Shown: positions 35,071 to 43,551 of the stretch, piece after piece
Layout: every line of letters starts with the position of its first letter
How positions within the stretch are numbered: position 1 is the first letter of the stretch
Assembly: GCA_964393825.1 (NCBI GenBank)
Contig: CAYMUY010000001.1
Span: 62,001-126,000 of the forward strand
Reading direction: 5' to 3'
DNA: 64,000 nt
Origin: PFJX01 sp964393825
Lineage (GTDB): Bacteria; Pseudomonadota; Gammaproteobacteria; Burkholderiales; Thiobacillaceae
The notes under the pieces: model-generated
Databases searched by the model: none
What the model saw: the letters and a program-made list of their open reading frames with translations, nothing else
What the model was told of the DNA's origin: nothing
Program-made: the position numbers and the translations under genes

Positions 35071-37247
35071 TCCTTGGCGCGTTTGATTGGCTTTGAACCA
35101 CTGTCATCTACCGGACTGACGAAGGGCGCAATGTGGGGGTTCGGCGGAGGCAGAGGATTGACGAACCGCTCGGGATGGGGGATCACCACCACCGATAGCA
35201 AGCTGCCGTCCTCGCTGTTGCGACGCCTGACGCGATACCGCTGGATGTTCGTTTTCTTCGGTCCAGCCCGATGCCAGCCTGCTCTGAAGAAGGCCTTCTG
35301 CAGGGCAGCACCGATCTTGTCTTCCGGCTCGCCGGTGGCGCCTGCGCCGATGGACTCCAGGTGGTGCCGGAAAATCCGCGGTGAGACCAGTAGCATCAGG
35401 ATCGCGCCACCTTCATCCACGAAATGGACCAGTGCGCCGGGAACGTTGTAAACGAGAGAGCCATTGCCGATGCCCTCCTGAATCCAGGCCATGAGACGCT
35501 TGGCGTCTTCAGGGATACTCCCAGTAGTGCTCGGGGGCGGTGGCGTGTGCGGCGCCACCGGCGCGAGAACCTGGGGCGAGGGAATCTTTGGCTGTTTGAT
35601 AGCTGGGGCAGATCTTCCAGTCTGAGGGGCTTTCGTTGGTGCAGCGTTCTGACGACTTGTCGTTGTCCGCCGATCATCCGCGTCCATGGGGACATCATGA
35701 GCGTCGAGGAAACTGTCATCAGAATCATCGGTGGGCGGGATCGGCGTCTGTGACTCCGCCTTGGCATGCAGGGGTGTGGGATTGGCTGTCTCAGTTGTTT
35801 CGCCGCCGTCAATCAATGCTCTCAACCCGGCAAGAGCATCGACTGCCGGAGGAACGCTAGGAGGTTCAGGTGACTCTTCTTGCGCGGCGTTCGACGACGC
35901 CGGCTCTTTCGCCAGCGGCTGTGAGCTGAACCCGTTATCAAATTCCGCGACCGGTGCCGTACCCGTAGCCGATGTTGTTCCTGTTCCGCCTGCCGCTTTC
36001 TTTTCCACCACGGTGATACCGCCGGCAAATACACTGGGGATCCTGTCACGCGGATATAGCTGTTCCAGCGGGAATCGCAGCATGGTCAGTGTGTGCGACC
36101 ATCCCGCATCGCTCACTTGAACAGTCCAGACCGCGCCGCCAGTCGCTGGGTTCGGCGTGAGCGCGCCATATTCCTGGAACGTGTCGAATATCCGGTCATT
36201 CTTGAAGCTGGAAGGCAGTCCGGGCGCGCCGTCGGGTGCGGCGAGTTCATTTTTTTCCAGGTACTCGCGCAGCTCGTCCGCTGTCCGTTTACACACTAGC
36301 CAGATGCAACCTTCCGCGACGAATCCGCCGGCGCCATCTCGGTTCAGAGGCATGAGGCCGCTGGCCAGCATGCCGCGCAGCCCCGCCATCAGGCGTTCGA
36401 TCAGCGGCACATCGCGAGCGCAGGCAAATCTCACGCGCGGGCCAGTCATTAGATTGGCGGCCACGGATTGCCTATCCGCCCGTGTCACCAGGTCGACCAA
36501 GGCGCCAGCTTTGGCTTCGCCAGACAAATAGGCCATCAGTTCCGACATCGGGCCACCTGGCGCGGACAGCCAGGCAATCGCTTCAGCGGGAATCAGCTTC
36601 TGTAGCAGCAACACAGCGAGGCGCTGGTGCAGGTCATAGCCCCTTCCCTCGACGAACTTGACTCGATACCAGTCCATTCCCTGCTCAGGCAGGCTGCCGG
36701 CCAACGGATACCAGGAACCTTCGCCACGCGCGTTGCCACAGGTAATGTCCAGGTCGGATATTGGCTTGCCTATGTCGTGCAGCAAGGCGGCTGCCAATAC
36801 CGTATAGCTCCAGCGCGATTTCAGGCGCGCGATGTCCTCCGCATCGCCGCCGTGTGGCAGCATCAACCCCTGGCGCAGGCGCAATGCTCGCGTGGCCACG
36901 TCGAGACTGTGCTCCAGAAGTCCACCCGGGTGGGCGTGGTGATGTGCCTCGGAAGCGGGCAAGCGCTGGCAGAACCTGGCGAACCCAACGAGTAGAGGGT
37001 CTCCCATCCGCGTCCAGTCTGCGCGATGCAGCCCGACGATACGGATGATCTCGTCGGTCAAAGCGGCATGAGGCCGCAGCAGCTGGTCGGCGTCCATAAC
37101 CCGCTGCGCGCCAGATGGTAGAACGGCGCCGGGCGCATCCGATATGGCGCGGCGGCTTGGCTTCTTCGCACCACGTCGGCGCGCCAACAACCAGCCACCA
37201 CCGACCAGGAATCCAATCCCGAGCATGACGTTCAAGAAGTCCGGCAT
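35067..37247 (-). CDS. traI: MobH-family relaxase (TraI_2 type)
   Basis: The protein nicks oriT to begin DNA transfer. It has 726 residues from ATG 37247; longer starts at 37283 and 37364 overlap the upstream gene. An N-terminal membrane anchor (about 5-25, MLGIGFLVGGGWLLARRRG) precedes the TraI_2 domain with HHHAHPGGLLEHS and the HD-type LLHDIGKPISDLD near residue 155, the metal sites of MobH relaxases. A C-terminal TraI_2_C-like domain follows a Pro/Ser/Thr-rich linker (about 440-600). It is followed without a gap by the c-di-GMP genes. Confidence 0.9.
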   Translation of the reverse strand: MPDFLNVMLGIGFLVGGGWLLARRRGAKKPSRRAISDAPGAVLPSGAQRVMDADQLLRPHAALTDEIIRIVGLHRADWTRMGDPLLVGFARFCQRLPASEAHHHAHPGGLLEHSLDVATRALRLRQGLMLPHGGDAEDIARLKSRWSYTVLAAALLHDIGKPISDLDITCGNARGEGSWYPLAGSLPEQGMDWYRVKFVEGRGYDLHQRLAVLLLQKLIPAEAIAWLSAPGGPMSELMAYLSGEAKAGALVDLVTRADRQSVAANLMTGPRVRFACARDVPLIERLMAGLRGMLASGLMPLNRDGAGGFVAEGCIWLVCKRTADELREYLEKNELAAPDGAPGLPSSFKNDRIFDTFQEYGALTPNPATGGAVWTVQVSDAGWSHTLTMLRFPLEQLYPRDRIPSVFAGGITVVEKKAAGGTGTTSATGTAPVAEFDNGFSSQPLAKEPASSNAAQEESPEPPSVPPAVDALAGLRALIDGGETTETANPTPLHAKAESQTPIPPTDDSDDSFLDAHDVPMDADDRRTTTSRQNAAPTKAPQTGRSAPAIKQPKIPSPQVLAPVAPHTPPPPSTTGSIPEDAKRLMAWIQEGIGNGSLVYNVPGALVHFVDEGGAILMLLVSPRIFRHHLESIGAGATGEPEDKIGAALQKAFFRAGWHRAGPKKTNIQRYRVRRRNSEDGSLLSVVVIPHPERFVNPLPPPNPHIAPFVSPVDDSGSKPIKRAKE

Positions 37248-37255
37248 GGCTGAGG

Positions 37256-37945
37256 TCACAGGTACTTTTTGTAGTATTTCCATTGCATCCTGCTCAGCAA
37301 TGCGGTCGCGAAGACGATGGGATAGAACATGAGCGCTGGAGAGACCGCGAAGGGCAGGGTGCAATACATCGCCAGCGTCACGGGTAGACCGAAGAAGTGG
37401 AAATACTTGGCGCGGTGGTAAAGGTTCGCCGACTCACGGCCGGCGCTTTCCCGGCGCGCAGCACGCTCGGACAAACCATCCGTCAGCCCAATCACCCAAA
37501 CCAGCACTACCAGCCAAAGCACACCGGCGGCGCTAGCCATCCGGAAACCCACCAGCCAGGTGCCGGTCATGGCAATGCGGATTTCCTCGCCGAAGTTCGC
37601 TGCGAGCTTGCTGATGACAGGCAGGCTGCGCTGTTCCACTACGACCCGATGCAGACCGGTAGCCCGGAATTCCAGGGCATATACGCTTTCGGCGAGCCGC
37701 CTGCCCATTCGGTAGGACAAGGCATCGTTCGGCATGCCCAAATGAAGCGCTTCGGCCTGAGCCAGGGCGCGCATCCGTTCCTGGCCTTGGCCCGCCGGCC
37801 AGACGAGCTTTGCGACGGCAATCTGCATGAGGAGCGACAGCAGTGCGAGGCCGATGCAGGTCAGTGCCAGCCAGATAGCGAAGCGCAGCGGAGCGAAGAA
37901 GAATCCGAACGGGTTAGGGTCAGGTGTGCCCTGCTTACCAGCCAC
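37256..37945 (-). CDS. Conjugative-element membrane protein, DUF4400-like
   Basis: A 229-residue inner-membrane protein with about four TM helices: residues 20-45, 120-145, and two in the C-terminal third (VTLAMYCTLPFAVSPALMFYPIVFAT). It resembles DUF4400 proteins found between traD and traI in integrative conjugative elements. It lies 8 bp before the relaxase start and overlaps traD by 11 bp. The molecular role is unknown. Confidence 0.78.
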   Translation of the reverse strand: MAGKQGTPDPNPFGFFFAPLRFAIWLALTCIGLALLSLLMQIAVAKLVWPAGQGQERMRALAQAEALHLGMPNDALSYRMGRRLAESVYALEFRATGLHRVVVEQRSLPVISKLAANFGEEIRIAMTGTWLVGFRMASAAGVLWLVVLVWVIGLTDGLSERAARRESAGRESANLYHRAKYFHFFGLPVTLAMYCTLPFAVSPALMFYPIVFATALLSRMQWKYYKKYL

Positions 37946-40040
37946 AGCCTTTCCCTTGTACGGTCACGCCACGCTCTTCGTTCGGCGCATCTGGCGAGAT
38001 CGATGACGCCAGCCCTTCGCGGTCGCCGGTATCGTTGTCATGACGGCGCTCCATCTCGCGCACCATGTGCGCCAGGCTCTCTGGCATCTCCGATTCGTCG
38101 GCCGGGTCTGGCAGGGGCAGGCGCAACTTGTAGAGACGCCCTTCGACGTAGGCGAACGCCTGTCCTTTCGGGAGACTGGTGACATCAGCCGCGGTGAGGA
38201 GATCGACTTCCTGAGGGGTGATGCGGTCCTCGTTTTTGCTGCTGAATTCATCGAAATCCTCGGGATTGTTGTTGTCATTCGCGCCAGTGACGGGAGTCAG
38301 CGTGCTAATCCTGGCCTTACCGAGTTGCGCGGTCAGAATTTCAGCCGTCTCGGTGTTTTTCACCCTCAACATGAAAAGGCTGTTGAGGTTGCCGCCGATC
38401 TGTCCAGCTTTTGCCTTGTTGCCGATGCGCGCCTCGATGTCTGACCAGGTCTGGGTGTACACGGTGACTTGATAGCCGGCGCCGCCAGCTTTGTTGAGCA
38501 GGGGCACGAACTCGTCGCCGATCAGTTCGTTGAATTCGTCGCCGTGGACGCTGCATTTCGCGATTGGCACGCCGCCCGATTGAACATCTTTGTAGATGCG
38601 GCCGGCCAGGCTGGTGAGGTCGGAGAACATCGAATTGCCCACGGCGCCGGCGACCTCGTAGTCGGACAGGGAGTCCAGTCCCACGTAGACGATGCCGCCG
38701 CCACGCAGGATGCCTTCCCAGTCGAAGATCGGGCGGGGATCGTCCGGATTCTCGTAATCCGGATTGAGTAGTTCCGACACCCGCCCGGTGGTGAGCTTTT
38801 CCAGCAACGGAATGAGCGAGGCCACCAATTTGTTCCAGAACGATTGCTCGAAGCTGATGATTTTGATCAGGGAATGCGCGACAGGGTCGTAGAGACCCTT
38901 CGCGCGGATGTAATCAATGATCTTGAGGACCGGGATCGACCTGCTCTGCAGTGCGCGGTCGAACGCCTTCTTGTCTATCTCCATGGCCGCCGCTTCTTCA
39001 CGCCATCCCGCTGCCGCCGGCTCCCGGTCTAGCCAGAAGCTACAGTAATCGACGAGCAGGGGCTCGATGTCGGAGGCGTAACGCAGAATGTCCACGTAGC
39101 GCACCTTGCGGCCCAGCGCCACCAAGGAGCGGCCCATTGAGTTGACGAATCCCCAGACAAACTGGGCGAAGTTGGCTCCTTCGCCCTCCTGTGGCAGTTG
39201 GTTTGTGATGCGCGTCGCGATTTCGGTGACACGGCTGAAGTCGCCGATCCCGTTGTAGCGCGCGGACAGCTCAGGGAATCCGAGATGCAGGACATAGAAA
39301 CGATCCAGACGGACAGCCCGTTTCGCCTCGGCGAACATGCGCTTGAGTAGGGCGGCGTCGCCTTTTGGGTCGAACACGATCACCGTATCGCCGCGGCGGA
39401 TGTCCTGGGTGACTTGCAGTTCCAGAAACCGGGTCTTGCCTACACGGGTAGTGCCAAGAACCAGCACATGCCCAACCCGGGAATACAGATCGAACCAGAC
39501 ATCCTTTTCGCCCTCCCAAAGACCAACCGCATGCAACAAGGGGTCACCGCCCACCGGGGGCAGTGGGCGGGCCGGGTTCCACCAGGCATCACGACCGGTG
39601 TACTGGCGCAGGTCCATACCAGCATTCTCAGCCTTCAGTTCGATCGAACGCGCTTGGTCATGTATCCAGCTTGGGCGAGACAGATGCGCGAACCGCGGTT
39701 CGCGCGCCATGACCAGGCGCTGAACGTGGCGGGCATCCCACTGGAATCCCTTGCCTACGTAATACGCTTTGGTCGAATGCGGGATTTCCTCCAGATGTAG
39801 CTGGAAGATCGGCAACTCCCGTAACCCGCGCTGGTAGCGTACAAAGCGCCAGCCTTTCCAGGCGCGCCAAGCGGAATAGGCGCAGATACACGCCGCCACT
39901 GGCAACGCTTCTTGAGGGACAGGGCCGAACGGTATACGGGCAAAGGACAGCGCGGCAGTGGACACGGCCAGGCTTGACATGCCTATGGCCGAATACAGTT
40001 CGTAGGGGCGACGCAGTAGATTTTCTACTGGGTAGGACAT
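37935..40040 (-). CDS. traD: Type IV coupling protein TraD
   Basis: A 701-residue inner-membrane hexameric ATPase that brings the relaxase-DNA complex to the mating channel. Two N-terminal TM helices (about 15-55) are followed by Walker A GTTRVGKT (about 195), Walker B-like HGDEFNEL, and the arginine-finger and Q regions typical of VirD4/TraD of the ICE type (AHSLIKIISFEQSFWNK). It ends in an acidic, disordered tail. It overlaps the preceding small gene by 16 bp. Confidence 0.92.
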   Translation of the reverse strand: MSYPVENLLRRPYELYSAIGMSSLAVSTAALSFARIPFGPVPQEALPVAACICAYSAWRAWKGWRFVRYQRGLRELPIFQLHLEEIPHSTKAYYVGKGFQWDARHVQRLVMAREPRFAHLSRPSWIHDQARSIELKAENAGMDLRQYTGRDAWWNPARPLPPVGGDPLLHAVGLWEGEKDVWFDLYSRVGHVLVLGTTRVGKTRFLELQVTQDIRRGDTVIVFDPKGDAALLKRMFAEAKRAVRLDRFYVLHLGFPELSARYNGIGDFSRVTEIATRITNQLPQEGEGANFAQFVWGFVNSMGRSLVALGRKVRYVDILRYASDIEPLLVDYCSFWLDREPAAAGWREEAAAMEIDKKAFDRALQSRSIPVLKIIDYIRAKGLYDPVAHSLIKIISFEQSFWNKLVASLIPLLEKLTTGRVSELLNPDYENPDDPRPIFDWEGILRGGGIVYVGLDSLSDYEVAGAVGNSMFSDLTSLAGRIYKDVQSGGVPIAKCSVHGDEFNELIGDEFVPLLNKAGGAGYQVTVYTQTWSDIEARIGNKAKAGQIGGNLNSLFMLRVKNTETAEILTAQLGKARISTLTPVTGANDNNNPEDFDEFSSKNEDRITPQEVDLLTAADVTSLPKGQAFAYVEGRLYKLRLPLPDPADESEMPESLAHMVREMERRHDNDTGDREGLASSISPDAPNEERGVTVQGKGCGW

Positions 40041-40435
40041 GAGGCGATGTCTCTGAGGCAGTCCAGCAACCAGCGCTCTGTCTGGGCTGGTTTCGGATAT
40101 TCGCGGTCTGATTGCCAGACGGCGACACCATCAACCCAAAACCGATTGAATGGCACCTCTAGGGGATTCCAGGCCTGCTTTTCGTTCCGTGCCCGCCACG
40201 TCAGGAAATCCAGACGCGCCAAGCGCGCAGCCAAGTCATCATCATCGATAGACTCCAACTGCTCCAGCAACATGAATATCTGGCTTTCGGGTGCTTCCGA
40301 GTCGCCCGAAATCACCTCATACAGGCCACGGTACTGGGACAGCCAACGGTGCAGAACAGGCAGCCATCTGGACGCTTGGAGCGTCACCAGGCGCTCGGAA
40401 ACACGATCCATGATTTCGGAGATGGACTGCATCAT
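40025..40435 (-). CDS. Unknown conjugation-operon protein, 136 residues
   Basis: Not recognised. A soluble, acidic, mainly helical protein (MQSISEIMDRVSERL, LEQLESIDDDDLAARL). Its ATG overlaps the stop of the previous gene (ATGA) and its end overlaps traD, which strongly supports it as a real gene. The much longer open frame upstream is out of register with the neighbouring gene and is not used. Confidence 0.75.
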   Translation of the reverse strand: MMQSISEIMDRVSERLVTLQASRWLPVLHRWLSQYRGLYEVISGDSEAPESQIFMLLEQLESIDDDDLAARLARLDFLTWRARNEKQAWNPLEVPFNRFWVDGVAVWQSDREYPKPAQTERWLLDCLRDIASCPTQ

Positions 40436-40809
40436 GCCACCCTGGCCTGAGGCAGAACTTCCTCGATCATGAAACGGAAGCTTGGTGACGCATGCCTGCC
40501 GGCGGGGGCTGGCGTGCTCAGCGGCTCCATCCGTGGCAAGGATGCGCGGATGTCCTCGTAGAGTTGCCGCGCATCCACGGCGGCATCGTAAGTTCCGACG
40601 AAGACCGCGCCATCTTGCTTCAGGCAGCGCGCTTCGTTGGTGCCGCCGGCAGGATAGGTTCGGATTTCCGCACCCACAACGAAGACCGATCGTGGATTCT
40701 TTCGGGCGACGATGGTATCGATGATGGGCAGAACGCCATCGGGGCCTTTCAATCGTGAGATGAACACCTGCATGCTCCAGGGGACGTAAACGCCCCGGAG
40801 ACTGCCCAT
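40432..40809 (-). CDS. Unknown conjugation-operon protein, about 125 residues, first gene of the leftward operon
   Basis: Not recognised. It contains an alpha/beta-looking stretch (MQVFISRLKGPDGVLPIIDTIVARKN, then VFVVGAEIRTYPAGG). Possible starts are 40809 and 40773; neither has a good ribosome binding site. The 48-bp palindrome (40822-40869) sits immediately upstream, in the position of its promoter or leader. Confidence 0.65.
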   Translation of the reverse strand: MGSLRGVYVPWSMQVFISRLKGPDGVLPIIDTIVARKNPRSVFVVGAEIRTYPAGGTNEARCLKQDGAVFVGTYDAAVDARQLYEDIRASLPRMEPLSTPAPAGRHASPSFRFMIEEVLPQARVA

Positions 40810-40821
40810 CCGAATCGGCGG

Positions 40822-40869
40822 CCGCCACAAGAAATAGGGTTTTCGAGAAAACCCTATTTCTTGTGGCGG
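40822..40869. repeat. Perfect 23-bp inverted repeat (48-bp palindrome), copy 1
   Basis: Arms 40822-40844 and 40847-40869 are exact reverse complements with a GA spacer; the core reads GGGTTTTC-GA-GAAAACCC. Neither side carries a T run, so it is not a simple terminator. Position just before the leftward operon suggests an operator, a cruciform, or a recombination or relaxase site. Confidence 0.9.
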
Positions 40870-40994
40870 GACTGCCCCAGTGGGGGTATGCTCGCGCGGC
40901 TGCCGGCCTTTTTGCGTTTCGCCATTCCCTTTGCCGTTCGCCTAAGCCATTGTCCCTTATGGCTTTTCCCATTTCCCATTAGGCCCTTTGTATA

Positions 40995-41025
40995 ACGCCC
41001 CTCGCGGATTATTAGCGAGGGGCGT
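40995..41025. other. 11-bp hairpin, candidate oriT or control structure
   Basis: Arms 40995-41005 and 41015-41025 (ACGCCCCTCGC and complement) are perfect with a 9-nt AT-rich loop. No T run follows. Conjugative oriT sites typically carry such an inverted repeat beside the nick, and this lies in the only long non-coding stretch next to the relaxase operon. Confidence 0.5.
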
Positions 41026-41230
41026 GCCCTTTCAGATAAGCCCCTTCCCATTCGCCGCGGCCGCCCACGGGCGCCCCTTTGTCTCGCGGTTGCTTTTCTT
41101 TGTCGGCGGAGAATGCGCCCGCGCTCGGATGGGTGGCTATTCGTATGTATCTGTTTTTGTTGGCTTTTCTGTTTGTGTCGCGTTTTGCATAACAAATCAT
41201 TATGCCAGTTCTGTTTTTTTATTTCTACAA

Positions 41231-41260
41231 AGAATAGGGTTTTCTCGAAAACCTACTTTT
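41231..41260. repeat. Palindrome core, copy 2, inverted relative to copy 1
   Basis: Bases 41234-41254 are identical over 21 positions to the opposite strand of copy 1, i.e. the two copies are inverted about 390 bp apart. The outer arms are degenerate here. Each copy lies nearer to one of the two divergent operons. Confidence 0.8.
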
Positions 41261-41329
41261 CGGCTGAATTCTCTCCCGTTCCCCCATACCGTTCGTTCCG
41301 CCTGATGAAGGCATCGCAGTAGAGGCTTG

Positions 41330-41372
41330 GTGGCCGTCGCGGCTCTCCTCCCAGGCGACGGCCACATTTTTT
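41330..41372 (+). terminator. Strong intrinsic terminator in the leader of the T4SS operon
   Basis: Perfect 11-bp arms 41330-41340 and 41355-41365 with a 14-nt loop, then A and six T (41367-41372). It ends 13 bp before the first T4SS gene (41386), so any promoter in the divergent region would be stopped here unless antiterminated. An attenuator, or the end of a short leader RNA, is implied. Confidence 0.8.
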
Positions 41373-41385
41373 CTTGCGTGAACGG

Positions 41386-41859
41386 ATGACGAGAATCGCT
41401 TTCATTTTTCTGTTGGTACAAGTCGCCACCCCGGTACTGGCCGGGAGCTGCTTCGTTGCGGCGGGCGAACGCTACAAGATCCACCCCTGGTTGTTGTACG
41501 CGGTTGCCGATGTCGAGTCGTCGGTGAACCCCTCCGCGGTGAATGGCGGTCATGTCGGTCGCACGCGATCCGTGGACATCGGCTTGATGCAGATCAACTC
41601 GCGTTGGTTATCCAGGCTGAGTCGCTATGGGATCGATGCCGAGCGCCTGCTCGACCCGTGCGTAAATGTTCACGTCGGGGCGTGGATTCTGGCAGACCTG
41701 TTTGCCCGATACGGTGCTACATGGGAGGCGGTTGGGGCCTACAACGCTGCCTGCACGGCGCTCAAGGGCGCGGATTGTCAACGGCGCCGGTCCTGGTATG
41801 CGAATAAGGTTGCTGCCGCATTTCGGCGAATTCGCGATCGTGCGGAGAAGCAGGGATGA
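41386..41859 (+). CDS. Lytic transglycosylase (VirB1/PilT-like)
   Basis: A 157-residue exported muramidase that opens the peptidoglycan for the secretion apparatus. Signal peptide at 1-19 (FIFLLVQVATPVLAG); SLT core with catalytic Glu in AVADVESSVNPSA, then SVDIGLMQINSRW and AVGAYNAAC. ATG 41386 is used; the longer frame needs TTG. It is the first gene after the leader terminator and overlaps virB11 by 4 bp. Confidence 0.9.
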   Translation: MTRIAFIFLLVQVATPVLAGSCFVAAGERYKIHPWLLYAVADVESSVNPSAVNGGHVGRTRSVDIGLMQINSRWLSRLSRYGIDAERLLDPCVNVHVGAWILADLFARYGATWEAVGAYNAACTALKGADCQRRRSWYANKVAAAFRRIRDRAEKQG

Positions 41860-42884
41860 GCCGCGCACTGGAAGAACAGGCCATCCGCGTTGCGCGTGCT
41901 CACTTGGCGCCGCTGGTGCCGCTCATGGAAGACCCCGCCGTCAACGAGATCATGGTCAACCGGGCGGATGACATCTGGGTGGAGCGCCTGGGTGTCGTCA
42001 CGCGGACCGACATTACCCTCACGGAGACGGTGGTTCGCGCCGCCATCAAGTCACTGGCGGCTTCCTGTCACAAGGACGAGGCGCTGGTCATCGATTTACG
42101 CATGCCGGGTTTGCGGATCGCCGCTGCGTTGCCGCCCGTCGCCATCAAGGGCGCCTGCATGTCCATTCGTAAGCATGCACGGCGCCTAATGATGTTGTCT
42201 GACTATATGGCGCAAGGCGCTTTCGATCCGACCTGGCCGGCTGATGGGGCTGCCCCTGTGGATAGGCCGCTGGATACCGGTGTTGCGCGTGGTGGTGTAG
42301 CGCTGATGCAGTTCCTGTGCTGGGCTGTCGAGTCCAGGCAGAACGTGCTGCTATCAGGTGGCACGTCGAGCGGCAAGACCATGCTGCTAAACGCGTTAGT
42401 CGCCGCGATGCCCGCCGACGACAGGGTCATCACTATTGAGGACACGGCCGAATTGATGGTGAGCGCGCCGAACCACGTCGGCTTCGAATCGAACCTGGAT
42501 AAAGGGATCTCCACCCGTGACCTGATCCGCCTGGCGCTACGTTTCCGCCCGGATCGCATCCTGGTTGGGGAGGTACGAGGATTCGAGGCCTTCGACTTGG
42601 TCGACGCCCTCAACACCGGCCACTCAGGCGGCGCCTGTTCCCTGCACGCGAATTCCGCCCTGATGGCACTGGCGCGCCTGGAAAACATGGTGCGCATGGC
42701 GCCCGAGGCGGCCGGCTGGCCTTTGTCGGCATTGCGCGCCCAGATCGCCGCTGTGTTCCGCTTTGTCATCCAGGCTGCGCGAGTCGGTGGCGCGCGCGGA
42801 CCGGACGAAATCATCGAGGTGCTGGGTGTGGAAGACGGCACCTATGTCACACGTTCCATTTTCAAGAAGAGGGCATTTTCATGA
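41856..42884 (+). CDS. VirB11/TrbB-type secretion ATPase
   Basis: A 342-residue hexameric traffic ATPase at the cytoplasmic face of the T4SS. The N-terminal domain is followed by Walker A GGTSSGKT (about residue 168), an Asp box ITIEDTAEL, Walker B ILVGEVRGFEAFD and the His box TGHSGGACSLHAN. It overlaps both neighbours by 4 bp (ATGA), fixing the start. Confidence 0.94.
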   Translation: MSRALEEQAIRVARAHLAPLVPLMEDPAVNEIMVNRADDIWVERLGVVTRTDITLTETVVRAAIKSLAASCHKDEALVIDLRMPGLRIAAALPPVAIKGACMSIRKHARRLMMLSDYMAQGAFDPTWPADGAAPVDRPLDTGVARGGVALMQFLCWAVESRQNVLLSGGTSSGKTMLLNALVAAMPADDRVITIEDTAELMVSAPNHVGFESNLDKGISTRDLIRLALRFRPDRILVGEVRGFEAFDLVDALNTGHSGGACSLHANSALMALARLENMVRMAPEAAGWPLSALRAQIAAVFRFVIQAARVGGARGPDEIIEVLGVEDGTYVTRSIFKKRAFS

Positions 42885-43234
42885 AGATAAATCGTCTGGC
42901 CGCCGGTATGGCTGCCACCGCTTCTGTTTTTGTGTTGACCGTGGATCCAGCCATGGCCGGTCCGGTAAAGGACGGCATCTGTGCCGGGGTGGCGGTAACC
43001 GAATCCATTCTTCCCGCCGTGGTGTCGCTGGCCGCCGTCGGTGGATCTGCCGTGGCGATGTATATGAAGGTCGGGGGCGAGTGGATCCAGGGCGCCATGA
43101 AGGGCATTCTCGCGGCCGGTTTGCTTGCCAGCACGGCATCTATCGGCGGCTACATGGCCGGCGCGAAGGCTCAGGCGCTCTTCAACTGCGCCGGTGGCGC
43201 CGGCGCGATGCAGGCCATCATCAAGAATCTCTGA
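42881..43234 (+). CDS. VirB2/TrbC-type major pilin
   Basis: A 117-residue precursor of the conjugative pilus subunit. A long signal peptide (about 1-26, ends DPAMAG) is followed by two hydrophobic helices (about 38-62 and 72-92) separated by a short loop, as in VirB2/TrbC. Two cysteines (GICAGV, FNCAGG) could form a disulfide. It overlaps virB11 by 4 bp and virB3 by 1 bp. Confidence 0.85.
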   Translation: MKINRLAAGMAATASVFVLTVDPAMAGPVKDGICAGVAVTESILPAVVSLAAVGGSAVAMYMKVGGEWIQGAMKGILAAGLLASTASIGGYMAGAKAQALFNCAGGAGAMQAIIKNL

Positions 43235-43551
43235 TGCGAACCGGCCTGGATTCAGAAAGCGTCTATCCGTGCCTGTCGGCGCCCATGGTGGTGTTTGGCG
43301 TGGAATGGCGGATGTTCACCGGCAACGTGATGGTGCTGGTCTTCATGGCCATGGTGGTCAAGGTGTATTGGTGGGGCGTGCCCGCAGTGGCCACGCATCT
43401 GGTGCTTTGGTATGCCACACGTCAGGACGCGGACATGCTGGGGGTCTACATGGCCTACGCCGGACAGGCCTCGCGCTATGAGCCGCACCCCGTGGCGGAC
43501 ATGCGGCAGGGCATGCGCCCTGTCAGCATGGGCAGGGGTGTTCTCGCATGA
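43234..43551 (+). CDS. VirB3/TrbD-type inner-membrane protein
   Basis: A 105-residue protein with a VirB3-like TM hairpin at about residues 27-60 (MFTGNVMVLVFMAMVVKVYWWGVPAVATHLVLW). VirB3 partners VirB4 at the inner membrane. ATG 43234 overlaps the virB2 stop (TGATG) and its end overlaps virB4. Confidence 0.83.
   Translation: MRTGLDSESVYPCLSAPMVVFGVEWRMFTGNVMVLVFMAMVVKVYWWGVPAVATHLVLWYATRQDADMLGVYMAYAGQASRYEPHPVADMRQGMRPVSMGRGVLA

Larger units (their letters stand above)
40870..41329. other. Non-coding divergent control region of the conjugation operons
   Basis: The region separates the leftward relaxase operon and the rightward T4SS/pilus operon. It contains the hairpin at 40995-41025, copy 2 of the palindrome core, T-rich tracts (for example 41213-41221), and a run of CCCATTT / CCCTTA blocks near 40950-40985. 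A basic 113-codon minus-strand frame crosses it but lacks a ribosome binding site and conserved look. It should hold both promoters and possibly oriT; I could not fix promoter boxes. Confidence 0.7.

Noticed and set aside
40854..41195. 113-codon basic open frame on the minus strand of the divergent region
   Set aside because: No ribosome binding site, low-complexity Lys/Arg/Gln content, and it covers hairpins and repeats better read as control DNA.
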